Of a DNA stretch of 64,000 nucleotides, positions 55,014 through 63,942 are shown in pieces. Origin of the DNA: Clostridia bacterium (GTDB taxonomy: Bacteria; Bacillota; Clostridia; Lachnospirales; Anaerotignaceae). Within the stretch, counting starts at the first letter, position 1. Each line of letters opens with the position of its first letter. The translations under genes and the position numbers were made by a program. The notes under the pieces are model-generated. The model did not search any database. It saw only the letters and a program-made list of their open reading frames with translations, and was not told the DNA's origin. The stretch covers positions 268,547-332,546 of the forward strand of contig JALCQR010000002.1 of the NCBI GenBank assembly GCA_022651385.1. Reading direction: 5' to 3'.

Positions 55014-55397
55014 TTAAAAAATTTTATACAGACCGTATAGTAATTCTATTGTAAATACATATATAACTGAGATAATTATGATTATGCGCATTATTTTATA
55101 GATTTTTAGATTAAATCTTGGTTCAGCTTTGGCACAGTGCTTCATGATTTTGGTAAATATAAAGGAAGGAATATGACATAATATAGTTGCTCTAAAACAA
55201 GAAAAAATACAGTAATATATGGTATTTTTATATTCCTTTGTATCCGATAAATTTAATTTGTCATACTCTCCGTTCAAAACGGAAAAAGCAAATTTAGTAA
55301 TTAAAGTGAAAATAAAATATTCAATTACTATAAACAGCCCAAATAGAATCAGTGTTGGAAACAAAATGTTAAATATTTCTCCTCTTTTTGCTTTCAT
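55014..55397 (-). CDS. Small membrane protein, group A (copy 2)
   Basis: A 127-residue protein with about three hydrophobic segments, beginning MKAKRGEIFNILFPT and containing ILCHIPSFIFTKIMKH and AEPRFNLKIYKI. The 5' ends of this gene and of 53823-54257 are nearly identical at DNA level (about 40 bp around the start), which points to a fairly recent duplication. It follows the putative toxin gene by 83 nt. Confidence 0.67.
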   Translation of the reverse strand: MKAKRGEIFNILFPTLILFGLFIVIEYFIFTLITKFAFSVLNGEYDKLNLSDTKEYKNTIYYCIFSCFRATILCHIPSFIFTKIMKHCAKAEPRFNLKIYKIMRIIIIISVIYVFTIELLYGLYKIF

Positions 55398-55480
55398 GAT
55401 TTACTCTCCATTACTTACTATAATATATTTATTTTTAAATATCTCAGTTACAAGTACTGGAACACCAAACTTGTCTAAGT

Positions 55481-56767
55481 TTAAAGTTTTATATAATATT
55501 TAAATCCTCTTTTTATTGCTTTATTATCACGTGGGTCATCTAAATATGAAAAAAGCCATTTTATTTCTTGTAATATGGCTTTTGGCCCAGTTTTTATAAT
55601 TTCATCAATTTCATCATCAGTATAATAATCCAAAGGATATTTCAAGATTCCAACATTTTCAATATAATTGACAATACCGGCTCCCCATTGTGAGATAGAA
55701 TCTGAAATACCGGAAGCTCTTGCAATTACACCGTAAGCCATGTTTCCTGTATCGTCAAAATCAATTACTCTCCCGTCAAATATATACTGTAAATCTCTAA
55801 TCCAGCTGCATCTTCTCTTTATGTCATAAGGTCCCCAGCTTTGAACAAGTTTTTTAAAGTCCAGAAATAGTTTTAATGTTTGTTTTATTATTTTATAACT
55901 TTCTGCTATATCACTATATCTATTACGTATGGTATTATCTTTTTTACAACTTTCTATCTCCAATAATGACATAAATTGTGCAAAACGGGTTATATTTGGT
56001 ATTGCCAATGGATATTTTGCCCTCAGTGCCTCGCCATCACGTTTAGCTTCCCTAAATATATTCATAAGCTTATCAGTAACGTCTATTGTCTCGAAGCGTT
56101 TTAAATTAAGCAGAACATAAGTAATATCGGCGCCTAATTTTTTTAGGCTGAGAGCGGCTATTTTTATTCTGTTAAAGTCATCAAATTTAACAAAATGGCT
56201 GCCTCTTGCGCCGCGGTCAAAATCACTGTTAAATTTATTTATAATCCATAACATCTTTTCTTTAAAAAAAGGCATATAATTAAATGTACCGCTGTTCATA
56301 TAATGACAGCTTAATTCTATACCAAATATCTTTTTTTCATAGTATTTTATGTAATCATCAGAAAATATGTTTTTGTAGTTTTTGCCTACAAGCTTTTCAT
56401 GCAACTTATATTTAAACATATATTTATGGTACACATCACCAAGAAATTTTTGGTCAAACTTTCCCATTACCTCATTTATGTATTTCTTTTTATTGATGTC
56501 GTTTCCAGCGGCCCAATTTATGCCGGATTTATATGCTTTTTCAATAAGAGAAAGTCTGTCAGACGAATATATGTTTGCTTTGTCTCCATTATATATAGTA
56601 TTAACTGCTTTGTCAATTTCACTTTCCGGTGCTCTGCTTAATCTTTTTGAATCATTTCCTAAATCTAAATACGCTTTGCATTTATCACAGTCAGAACAAG
56701 GATAGCTAATCCAGCCGCAAAAATTCTTTAAGCCATTTAATATTTTGTCGCTTGTATCTTTTATCAT
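55481..56767 (-). CDS. Putative polymorphic toxin, type 44-like C-terminal domain
   Basis: A protein of about 428 residues. The C-terminal part (about 310-390) has SWGPYDIKRR, YIFDGRVIDFDDTGNMAYG and ARASG, resembling the Ntox44 domain of bacterial polymorphic toxins. The N-terminus has a cysteine cluster (CGWISYPCSDCDKC) and no recognisable WXG/LXG or signal sequence. Start is uncertain: ATG 56767 and TTG 56800 both lack a ribosome site, and the frame stays open up to the gyrA terminator, so the gene may have lost its 5' part. Four small membrane genes follow on the same strand. Confidence 0.55.
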   Translation of the reverse strand: MIKDTSDKILNGLKNFCGWISYPCSDCDKCKAYLDLGNDSKRLSRAPESEIDKAVNTIYNGDKANIYSSDRLSLIEKAYKSGINWAAGNDINKKKYINEVMGKFDQKFLGDVYHKYMFKYKLHEKLVGKNYKNIFSDDYIKYYEKKIFGIELSCHYMNSGTFNYMPFFKEKMLWIINKFNSDFDRGARGSHFVKFDDFNRIKIAALSLKKLGADITYVLLNLKRFETIDVTDKLMNIFREAKRDGEALRAKYPLAIPNITRFAQFMSLLEIESCKKDNTIRNRYSDIAESYKIIKQTLKLFLDFKKLVQSWGPYDIKRRCSWIRDLQYIFDGRVIDFDDTGNMAYGVIARASGISDSISQWGAGIVNYIENVGILKYPLDYYTDDEIDEIIKTGPKAILQEIKWLFSYLDDPRDNKAIKRGFKYYIKL

Positions 56768-56850
56768 ATAATTAATAAAGTTTGAAGCAAAAATGAACAA
56801 GCAACCGAATGCGTAGCATGAAGGAGCAATGAAATGCTGAAAAACGAAAT
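56768..56850. repeat. Low-complexity leader-like sequence between gyrA terminator and toxin-like gene
   Basis: On the minus strand a run of short related words (CATTTCATTGCTCC, CATGCTACGCATTCGG, GCTTGTTCATTTTTGC) fills the gap. This style of CATT/GC-rich short repeat is common beside mobile or recombined cassettes in clostridial genomes. A TTGTTC-17-TATTAA promoter-like pair overlaps it. Confidence 0.3.
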
Positions 56851-56860
56851 GGCTTTTTGT

Positions 56861-56894
56861 AAAAAAAATTCCCCACAGCCTAAGCTGTAGGGAA
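56861..56894 (-). terminator. gyrA terminator
   Basis: Minus-strand hairpin TTCCCTACAGC-TTAG-GCTGTGGGGAA followed by eight U residues, 11 nt past the gyrA stop. Confidence 0.92.
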
Positions 56895-56904
56895 TATAAA
56901 TTAA

Positions 56905-59454
56905 TTATTCATTATCATTGTCTGTTTCACTATTATCATCCGAGTTTTCAGAATCATTGTTTTCACTTTCTGTATCAATTTCTTCACTTTCGTCAAGATA
57001 TTCTTCTTCCTCTGAAATAAGCTCTGATGTAATCTTTGCAGCCGATACAACATTTACTCCCTTGTTGAGATTTATAAGCTTAACACCTTGGCTTACTCTG
57101 CCGACTGTTGAAATGTCGTTTCCTCTTAGTCTTATTATAATACCTTCGGATGTTATAAGCATTACTTCTTCATCATCGGCAATCATTAGGGTGCCGGCTA
57201 TTCGTCCAGTCTTTTTAGTTATCTGGTGTATTTTAACTCCCATACCGCCTCTGTTTTGTACATTAAATTCTGAAATTGGGGTACGTTTTCCATAGCCGTT
57301 TTCAGTTACGTTAAGAAGCTCCATACTTTCATCAACAATGCCTGCTGATACAACATAGTCGTTGCCTCTAAGTTTTATTGCTCTTACCCCTGTTGCGGTT
57401 CTTCCTATAGGACGGGCATCGCTTTCTTTAAAACGTATTCCGTAGCCGTTGTGTGTGCCGCAGAATATATCCTTGCTTCCGTCTGTAACCATTACTGCTA
57501 TAAGTTCGTCGTCATCACGCAGGTTTATTGCATTAAGTCCGCCTTTTCGTATATTGGCATAACTCATCATATCTGATTTTTTGATTATGCCGCTTTTTGT
57601 AATCAATACAAGGTATGTGTTTTCCAGAAATTCCCTTACAGGTATAACGGCATTTACTTTTTCATCACGGTCAACCTCGATAAGATTTATTATTGAAACA
57701 CCTCTTGCAGTTCTTCCAGATTCAGGTATTTCATATCCTTTCATACGGTATACGCGGCCCTTGTTTGTGAAAAACAGCATTGTGTCATGAGTTGAGCAGA
57801 TGAAGAGGTCTTTTATAAAATCTTCATCCCTTGTCTGCATTCCAATAATTCCGCGTCCGCCTCTGTTTTGGCTTTTATATGTGTCAAGCGGCATACGTTT
57901 TACATAATTTCTCGTTGAAAGGGTAATGACACTTGGCTCATCCTCAATAAGGTCTTCAATATCTATCTCACCAGGATTATTGATTATCTGTGTTCTTCTG
58001 TCATCGCCGTACTTGTCTTTAATCTCAAGCAGTTCTGCCTTTATTACTCCAAGCAATTTATTTTCATCACCGAGCAGTTCATTATAATAAGCAATTTTTT
58101 TCATAAGGTCTGCGTATTCAGCGTCAATCTTTTCATGCTCAAGTCCCTGTAGACGTCTGAGCTGCATTTCAAGTATAGCCTGTGCCTGCAATTCAGTAAG
58201 GCTGAATCGTGCCATAAGACGCTCTTTTGCGTCATCGTAACTTTCACGAATTATCTTTATTACTTCATCTATATTTTCAATTGCTATACGAAGTCCGGCA
58301 AGTATTTCAGCTCTTCTTTTAGCTTTGTTCAGCTCAAAATTTGTACGTCTTGTAACAACATTTATCTGATGTTTTATATACTCATCAAGGACTTGTTTAA
58401 GATTAAGTATCTCCGGTTTTCCGTCAACAAGAGCAAGCATTATAACGCCGAAGCTCTCCTGCAAAGATGTATATTTATACAATTGGTTAAGTATTACATT
58501 TGAGTTATAATCTTTCTTTATGTCAATGGTTATTTTTATATCATCGCCTGCAGATTCATCGAGTATATCACTTATTCCCTCTATTTTTTTGTCTTTTACA
58601 AGATTAGCTATTTTTTCAACAAGACGTGCTTTATTAACCTGATACGGTATCTCTGTTACAACTATACGCTCTTTGCCGTTATCATGAGTTTCTATTTCAG
58701 CCTGTGAGCGTACAATAAGTTTTCCGCGGCCTGTATTATAGGCGGCTCTTATGCCGCTTTTTCCGAGTATGTTAGCTCCTGTTGGAAAATCCGGACCCTT
58801 TATTATCTCCATAAGGTCTTCGATAGTTGTTTCTTTTCTTTCTATATGGTCGTCAATAAGGCGTATAACGCCGTCTATTACCTCTTTTAAGTTATGAGGC
58901 GGTATATTTGTAGCCATACCGACAGCTATGCCCGAAGAGCCGTTTATAAGAAGATTAGGCACACGGCTTGGAAGTACAACAGGTTCTTTTTCATTTTCGT
59001 CATAGTTTGGCACAAAATCAACTGTGTCTTTATCTATGTCTCTCAGCATTTCAACGGCTATACGGCTCATTTTTGCCTCTGTATAACGAGTTGCTGCAGG
59101 TCCATCGCCGTCTATTGAACCAAAGTTTCCGTGGCCGTCAACAAGCATATAGCGCATTACAAAATTCTGCGCCATACGTACCATGGCATCATATATTGAT
59201 GACTCACCGTGAGGATGATATTTACCCATTGTTTCACCGACAATACGGGCTGATTTTTTATAGCCCTTTGTAGGATCAAGGTTCATTTCACCCATTGCGT
59301 ACAATATTCTTCGCTGAACAGGTTTAAGGCCGTCACGCACATCCGGAAGAGCTCTTGCTATTATTACACTCATGGCGTAATTTATATAGCATATTTTCAT
59401 CTCTTTACTCAGATCGACGCTTTGGACTTTGTCTATCTGGTTTTCTTCACTCAT
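56905..59454 (-). CDS. gyrA: DNA gyrase subunit A
   Basis: An 849-residue topoisomerase subunit. The active-site tyrosine is in [14 protein letters not shown]; the quinolone region [17 protein letters not shown] keeps the serine and aspartate equivalent to Ser83/Asp87 of E. coli. The C-terminal beta-propeller carries a GyrA-box variant (QNRGGRG). The protein ends with a strongly acidic tail of about 40 residues (E, D, S, N). It follows gyrB by 29 nt but lies on the minus strand, opposite to dnaA-recF. Confidence 0.97.
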   Translation of the reverse strand: MSEENQIDKVQSVDLSKEMKICYINYAMSVIIARALPDVRDGLKPVQRRILYAMGEMNLDPTKGYKKSARIVGETMGKYHPHGESSIYDAMVRMAQNFVMRYMLVDGHGNFGSIDGDGPAATRYTEAKMSRIAVEMLRDIDKDTVDFVPNYDENEKEPVVLPSRVPNLLINGSSGIAVGMATNIPPHNLKEVIDGVIRLIDDHIERKETTIEDLMEIIKGPDFPTGANILGKSGIRAAYNTGRGKLIVRSQAEIETHDNGKERIVVTEIPYQVNKARLVEKIANLVKDKKIEGISDILDESAGDDIKITIDIKKDYNSNVILNQLYKYTSLQESFGVIMLALVDGKPEILNLKQVLDEYIKHQINVVTRRTNFELNKAKRRAEILAGLRIAIENIDEVIKIIRESYDDAKERLMARFSLTELQAQAILEMQLRRLQGLEHEKIDAEYADLMKKIAYYNELLGDENKLLGVIKAELLEIKDKYGDDRRTQIINNPGEIDIEDLIEDEPSVITLSTRNYVKRMPLDTYKSQNRGGRGIIGMQTRDEDFIKDLFICSTHDTMLFFTNKGRVYRMKGYEIPESGRTARGVSIINLIEVDRDEKVNAVIPVREFLENTYLVLITKSGIIKKSDMMSYANIRKGGLNAINLRDDDELIAVMVTDGSKDIFCGTHNGYGIRFKESDARPIGRTATGVRAIKLRGNDYVVSAGIVDESMELLNVTENGYGKRTPISEFNVQNRGGMGVKIHQITKKTGRIAGTLMIADDEEVMLITSEGIIIRLRGNDISTVGRVSQGVKLINLNKGVNVVSAAKITSELISEEEEYLDESEEIDTESENNDSENSDDNSETDNDNE

Positions 59455-59483
59455 TTATGATACGTCCTTTCAAATTAGAAGTC

Positions 59484-61388
59484 TTAGAAGTCGAGGTTTT
59501 CAACATATTTTGCATTTTCGTTTATAAATTCTCTTCTTGGCTCTACTTCATCACCCATAAGCATTGAAAATATCTCATCGGCTTCAACCGCATCTGAAAG
59601 CTCTACTTTTTTAAGTATTCTGTTTTTTATATCCATTGTGGTATCACGAAGCTGGTCAAAGTCCATTTCACCAAGACCTTTATAACGCTGTATATCTTTT
59701 ATTCCTGTTTTGCCTATTTCATCATAAAGTTTTTCAAGATGTTCGTCATCATAGACATAATAATGCTGTTTGTTCTTCTCAACTCTGTAAAGAGGCGGCT
59801 GTGCAATATAAACCTTGCCTTCTTCAATAAGAGGCGTCATATAACGATAAAAGAAGGTAAGAAGCAATGTACGGATATGTGCTCCGTCAACGTCGGCATC
59901 TGTCATTATTACTATTTTGTGGTATCTTAGCTTGCTTATATCAAAATCGTCCGAAATTCCTGTTCCGAAAGCCGTTATCATGCTTCTTATGGTATCGCTT
60001 GAAAGAATCCTGTCAAGACGCGATTTTTCAACATTAAGTATTTTTCCTCTAAGCGGAAGCACTGCCTGTGTTTTCGGGTCTCTTGCCTTTTTTGCAGAGC
60101 CTCCGGCGGAATCACCCTCGACTATATATATTTCGCAATTTTCTGGATTCCTGTCTGAACAGTCAGTAAGTTTTCCCGGAAGCCTTGTGGTGTCAAGACC
60201 TGTTTTTCTTCTTACAAGCTCACGTGCTTTTTTAGCCGCGTCTCTGGCTCTTGATGCAACCAATGCTTTATCAAATATTATCTTCCCAACTGAAGGGTTT
60301 TCCTCAAGAAAATAAGTGAGTTTTTCTGAAAATACAGATATTACAGCACCTTTTGCCTCGCTGTTTCCGAGTTTTGTTTTTGTCTGGCCCTCAAATTGAG
60401 GATTCTCTAACTTTATGCTTATAACGGCTGTTATGCCTTCACGCACATCATCACCGGATAAATTTTTATCAGTGTCTTTAAGTATACCGGATTTATGTCC
60501 GTAGTCATTTATTGTTTTTGTAAGTGCGGCTTTAAAGCCCTCGAGATGTGTGCCTCCGTCGGTTGTGTTTATGTTATTTACGAAAGCATGTATGCTTTCG
60601 GTATATCCATCATTATGCTGGAAAGCAATTTCAACGAGAATACTGTCTTTTATGCCTTCTGCGTAAAAGATCTGATCGTAAATAGGTGTTTTTGAACGGT
60701 TAATAAACTGAACGAATTCTTTTATTCCGCCCTCATAATGAAATGTCTTTTTCTGTTCTTTTCCCTCACGCTCATCAGTAAGATTGATTTTAAGTCCCTT
60801 TGTAAGAAAAGCAGTCTCGCGAAGTCTTGTGGCAAGAACATCAAAGTCAAATACGGTATCCTCAAATATTTCGCCGTCAGGTTTAAAACGTACATACGTT
60901 CCATGGAGGTCCGAATCACCTACTTCCTGCAAAGGTGAAGCGACATTGCCTCGTTCATATCTCTGACGATGTATTTTGCCGTCCCTGTGTATTTCTACCT
61001 CAAGCCACTCGCTGAGCGCATTTACTACCGAAGCTCCTACGCCATGAAGTCCGCCGGATACCTTATATCCTCCTCCGCCAAACTTTCCTCCGGCATGAAG
61101 CACTGTAAAGACCATTTCAACAGCCGGTATCCCCTTTGTAGGGTGTATACCGGTAGGTATGCCACGGCCGTCATCACGCACTGAAACTGTATTGTCTGGA
61201 TGTATTATAACGTCTATTTCGGTACAATGTCCGGCAAGCGCCTCATCAACAGAGTTGTCGACTATTTCATAAACAAGATGATGAAGCCCTCTTGAGCTTG
61301 TTGAACCAATATACATGCCGGGACGTTTCCTTACGGCCTCCAAGCCTTCCAAGACTTGAATTTGACTTTCATTATATTCATCAGCCAT
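59484..61388 (-). CDS. gyrB: DNA gyrase subunit B
   Basis: A 634-residue ATPase subunit with the GHKL motifs VDEALAGHC and [12 protein letters not shown] (about 45-85), [15 protein letters not shown] (about 112-126) and the Toprim region [20 protein letters not shown] precedes the ATG. It leads the gyrB-gyrA unit from a good promoter at 61434-61462. Confidence 0.98.
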   Translation of the reverse strand: MADEYNESQIQVLEGLEAVRKRPGMYIGSTSSRGLHHLVYEIVDNSVDEALAGHCTEIDVIIHPDNTVSVRDDGRGIPTGIHPTKGIPAVEMVFTVLHAGGKFGGGGYKVSGGLHGVGASVVNALSEWLEVEIHRDGKIHRQRYERGNVASPLQEVGDSDLHGTYVRFKPDGEIFEDTVFDFDVLATRLRETAFLTKGLKINLTDEREGKEQKKTFHYEGGIKEFVQFINRSKTPIYDQIFYAEGIKDSILVEIAFQHNDGYTESIHAFVNNINTTDGGTHLEGFKAALTKTINDYGHKSGILKDTDKNLSGDDVREGITAVISIKLENPQFEGQTKTKLGNSEAKGAVISVFSEKLTYFLEENPSVGKIIFDKALVASRARDAAKKARELVRRKTGLDTTRLPGKLTDCSDRNPENCEIYIVEGDSAGGSAKKARDPKTQAVLPLRGKILNVEKSRLDRILSSDTIRSMITAFGTGISDDFDISKLRYHKIVIMTDADVDGAHIRTLLLTFFYRYMTPLIEEGKVYIAQPPLYRVEKNKQHYYVYDDEHLEKLYDEIGKTGIKDIQRYKGLGEMDFDQLRDTTMDIKNRILKKVELSDAVEADEIFSMLMGDEVEPRREFINENAKYVENLDF

Positions 61389-61433
61389 TTTGTTCTCCCC
61401 TTACTGAAAATTACTTTAAATCATACTCTATAA

Positions 61434-61462
61434 ATTATACCACAAATAAGCATTTTTAACAA
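61434..61462 (-). promoter_or_regulatory. gyrB promoter
   Basis: Minus strand TTGTTA (61457-61462), 17-nt spacer, TATAAT (61434-61439), with a leader of about 40 nt before the gyrB ATG. Confidence 0.7.
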
Positions 61463-61575
61463 TAAAATTCGATACAAAAAATAAATATATATTAATGTAG
61501 GAAATTTGAAGCAGGTTTACATAATTTTTGACGTTTTTTGCATAACGAAGCATACTTTTTTAAAATGTATTAATT

Positions 61576-61604
61576 AAAAAAATCGACAGATTTCATATCT
61601 GTCG
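61576..61604 (-). terminator. Terminator of a short minus-strand transcript
   Basis: Perfect hairpin CGACAGAT-5 nt-ATCTGTCG (61584-61604) followed on the minus strand by a run of seven U residues. No large gene lies upstream on this strand, only the 34-codon frame at 61647-61751. Confidence 0.8.
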
Positions 61605-61646
61605 GTAAAAGAAATTTTATTATTAATAAATATTCGTAATTTGCTT

Positions 61647-61751
61647 CTAAAATTTATATTTATACATTATTAAAGTCACTGCTATTTTAAGAATATATAC
61701 TATTATTATTACAATAAGAAATAAAAAAGGCTTAAACAATACATTTATCAT
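61647..61751 (-). CDS. Candidate 34-residue hydrophobic peptide
   Basis: The frame ATG 61751 to TAG 61647 gives MINVLFKPFLFLIVII..., one predicted membrane helix (about residues 8-29) and a basic end (YKYKF). It lies between a near-perfect promoter (61790-61818) and a strong terminator (61576-61604), so a transcript of about 200 nt is expected. The ribosome site is weak (GAAGAA region), leaving open that the RNA itself is functional. Size and layout recall type I toxin peptides or small membrane regulators. Confidence 0.45.
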   Translation of the reverse strand: MINVLFKPFLFLIVIIIVYILKIAVTLIMYKYKF

Positions 61752-61789
61752 TTGTCATTCTTCGTATTTTATGGGACGGACGATATGTA

Positions 61790-61818
61790 ATAATATATTT
61801 GTTTCATATCTCTGTCAA
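61790..61818 (-). promoter_or_regulatory. Strong sigma-A promoter of the short transcript
   Basis: Minus strand TTGACA (61813-61818), 17-nt spacer, TATTAT (61790-61795); predicted start near 61783. The match to consensus is as good as the rRNA promoters in this window. Confidence 0.7.
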
Positions 61819-61919
61819 TATCTAATGTATTATAAAGAATTTTAATTGAAATTTTTAATGTGCATTGATTATATATTATTTATAGGACAATGTTTAAGTA
61901 TTTTTAGGGGGCTTTTAAT

Positions 61920-62966
61920 ATGAAGAGAAAAGTTATATCATTAATGCTTGCAACAGTTTTTAGCGTGACTGTTTTTACAGGCTGTGGCGGAACTGCGTCA
62001 TCATCGGCTACTTTGTCGTCATCATCCGAGCAAAGTAGTGACGCTGTTTACAAAATACGTGTGGGACACGTGCTTGCAAATACTCATCCATATGAATTGG
62101 GGCTTGAGAAGTTTGCTGATTTGGCAAGGGAAAAATCCGACGGAAAAATACAAGTTGATGTATTTTCAAATTCAGTTCTCGGAAATGAAAGGGATATGGT
62201 AGAGGCCTTGCAGCTTGGAACTCAGGAAATGGTTCTGGTTTCAACTGCCGTTTTGTCAAGTTTTACAGACCAGTTCCTTGTTTTTGACCTTCCTTTTATG
62301 TTTGATAATACTGAAGACGCAAGAAAAGTGTGTGACAGTGATCTTGGAATGGAAATACTTCACAGTGTTGACGACAATGGAATAAAAGGTCTTGCATGGT
62401 TTGAAAACGGTTTTAGAAATGTAACAAACAATGTGCGTCCTATTGAGCATCCTGACGATTTAAAGGGTATAAAAATCAGAACAATGGAAAGTCCTATACA
62501 TATGGCCTCATTTGAAGCAATGGGTGCTCAGGCAACACCGATGGCAATGGGGGAGCTTTTTACAGCTTTGCAGCAGGGAACTCTTGATGCTCAGGAAAAT
62601 CCTCTTGCAATAATTGATACAAACAAATTTTATGAGATACAGAAATATCTTTCTATGACGGAACATTTTTATGCTCCTGCTCCTCTTTTTATTGCAACCG
62701 ACTATTATAACAAAATGGATCCTGAGTGTCAGAAAATTATTGAGGAAGCTGCTCTTGAAGCCGCAACATATGAAAGACAGACCCTTGATGAAATGAATGT
62801 TACATTAAAGGATTCTCTTGCAGACGAAGGCATGGAAATAAACGATGTTGATAAAAGTGAATTTAAAAAAGCATGCCAGAGTGTCTACGACAAGTTTGTT
62901 GCCGAAGGTGCTGGAAATGTATCGCCTGACATTTACAAACAAGTATGTGAAATACTCGGAAAATAA
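61920..62966 (+). CDS. TRAP transporter substrate-binding lipoprotein DctP
   Basis: A 348-residue extracytoplasmic solute-binding protein. Signal peptide with lipobox FTGC (Cys at about 22), a serine-rich linker, then the DctP domain with the signature ENGFRNVTNNVRPIEHPDDL and KIRTMESPIH (about 165-195), whose arginine holds the ligand carboxylate. AGGGGG precedes the ATG. The DctQ and DctM membrane subunits are not adjacent (secG follows), so it must pair with subunits encoded elsewhere. Ligand probably an organic acid. Confidence 0.92.
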   Translation: MKRKVISLMLATVFSVTVFTGCGGTASSSATLSSSSEQSSDAVYKIRVGHVLANTHPYELGLEKFADLAREKSDGKIQVDVFSNSVLGNERDMVEALQLGTQEMVLVSTAVLSSFTDQFLVFDLPFMFDNTEDARKVCDSDLGMEILHSVDDNGIKGLAWFENGFRNVTNNVRPIEHPDDLKGIKIRTMESPIHMASFEAMGAQATPMAMGELFTALQQGTLDAQENPLAIIDTNKFYEIQKYLSMTEHFYAPAPLFIATDYYNKMDPECQKIIEEAALEAATYERQTLDEMNVTLKDSLADEGMEINDVDKSEFKKACQSVYDKFVAEGAGNVSPDIYKQVCEILGK

Positions 62967-63159
62967 TTTTCTTACATTATAATATAAAAAATAAAAGAGT
63001 AAATGTATTTTATAGTATTAAAACTGCAATATCTAAGAAAGTATAAAAACAAAAAACAAAAAAGTTGATTAATATATTGTTTTGTAGTTTTCACTATGAT
63101 ATAATAACATCAAATAACAATATTATTGTGTTGTTATAATCGACATGGAGGAAAAAAAT

Positions 63160-63405
63160 ATGAGTACATTAGCTACAGTTCTTTCTATTATTATGGCTAT
63201 CTTAGGTGTACTGCTCTGTGCTATAATTCTTTTACAGAGCAATCGTGCAGCAGGACTTGGTGCTATTGGAGGAGGTTCATCAAACAGTGATTCTTACTGG
63301 AGTAAGAATAAAGGAAATTCTGTTGAGGGGTCTCTTGCAAGATATACAAAAATCGGAGGAGCTATATTTATTATCCTTGGTATAGTTATTAATTATATCC
63401 ATTGA
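63160..63405 (+). CDS. secG: Protein translocase subunit SecG
   Basis: An 81-residue protein with two membrane segments (about 5-25 and 60-80) and the linker GLGAIGGGSSNSDSYWSKNK. ATG at 63160 follows GGAGG; the upstream in-frame ATG at 63145 would overlap that site. Accessory subunit of SecYEG. Confidence 0.93.
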   Translation: MSTLATVLSIIMAILGVLLCAIILLQSNRAAGLGAIGGGSSNSDSYWSKNKGNSVEGSLARYTKIGGAIFIILGIVINYIH

Positions 63406-63424
63406 TATATAAAGAAAACGTACT

Positions 63425-63482
63425 GATGCGTTAAGCATCAATTTCAGGGTGTCGATTTTATCGGTGCCCTGTTTATTTTTTT
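63425..63482 (+). terminator. Terminator after secG
   Basis: A small hairpin GATGC-5 nt-GCATC (63425-63439) is followed by CAGGG...CCCTG with inner CGAT/ATCG pairs (63445-63471) and a T-rich tail. Confidence 0.75.
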
Positions 63483-63492
63483 ATAAAAAGTG

Positions 63493-63520
63493 TTGACTTT
63501 TTTATAAAAGAGAGTATAAT
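63493..63520 (+). promoter_or_regulatory. rRNA promoter P1
   Basis: TTGACT, 16-nt spacer, TATAAT. First of three tandem promoters before the 16S gene; the region 63406-63942 holds no protein gene. Confidence 0.75.
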
Positions 63521-63642
63521 ACACTCTTGTCGCCGAAAGAACGGCAATGAAAACAATGTCTCTTTAATATAGAGAATATATAATTTACTTGTTATGTAAA
63601 ACATTGAATTTTAAAATACTAATTTAAACATTAAAAAAAGTA

Positions 63643-63671
63643 TTGACAAATTCAAAACATAAGAGTATAAT
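63643..63671 (+). promoter_or_regulatory. rRNA promoter P2
   Basis: TTGACA, 17-nt spacer, TATAAT: a full consensus match. Confidence 0.85.
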
Positions 63672-63740
63672 CACTATTTGCCGGTTGAAAAAAGGCTGGT
63701 AAGCAGTTTGAGAGTTTTAAAATAAAAAGTAAAAAAACTC

Positions 63741-63769
63741 TTGACAAAGCATTTCAAAAGTGATAAGAT
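63741..63769 (+). promoter_or_regulatory. rRNA promoter P3
   Basis: TTGACA, 17-nt spacer, TAAGAT. About 175 nt before the mature 16S end; the leader beyond includes the GATCTTTGAAAACTAAACAG stretch common before clostridial 16S genes. Confidence 0.75.
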
Positions 63770-63942
63770 ATGAAACGTTGACAGTAAGACTGGCAGCGAA
63801 AAAAATCGAAAAAAATGATTTGATCTTTGAAAACTAAACAGTTGATTTAAACTATAACCCATAGTTAATTCTAAAGTATCCGAGAGGGTACGAAAACAAA
63901 GTAATATATGGAAACGTCAGGAAAGACTGACAGGACAAATTT

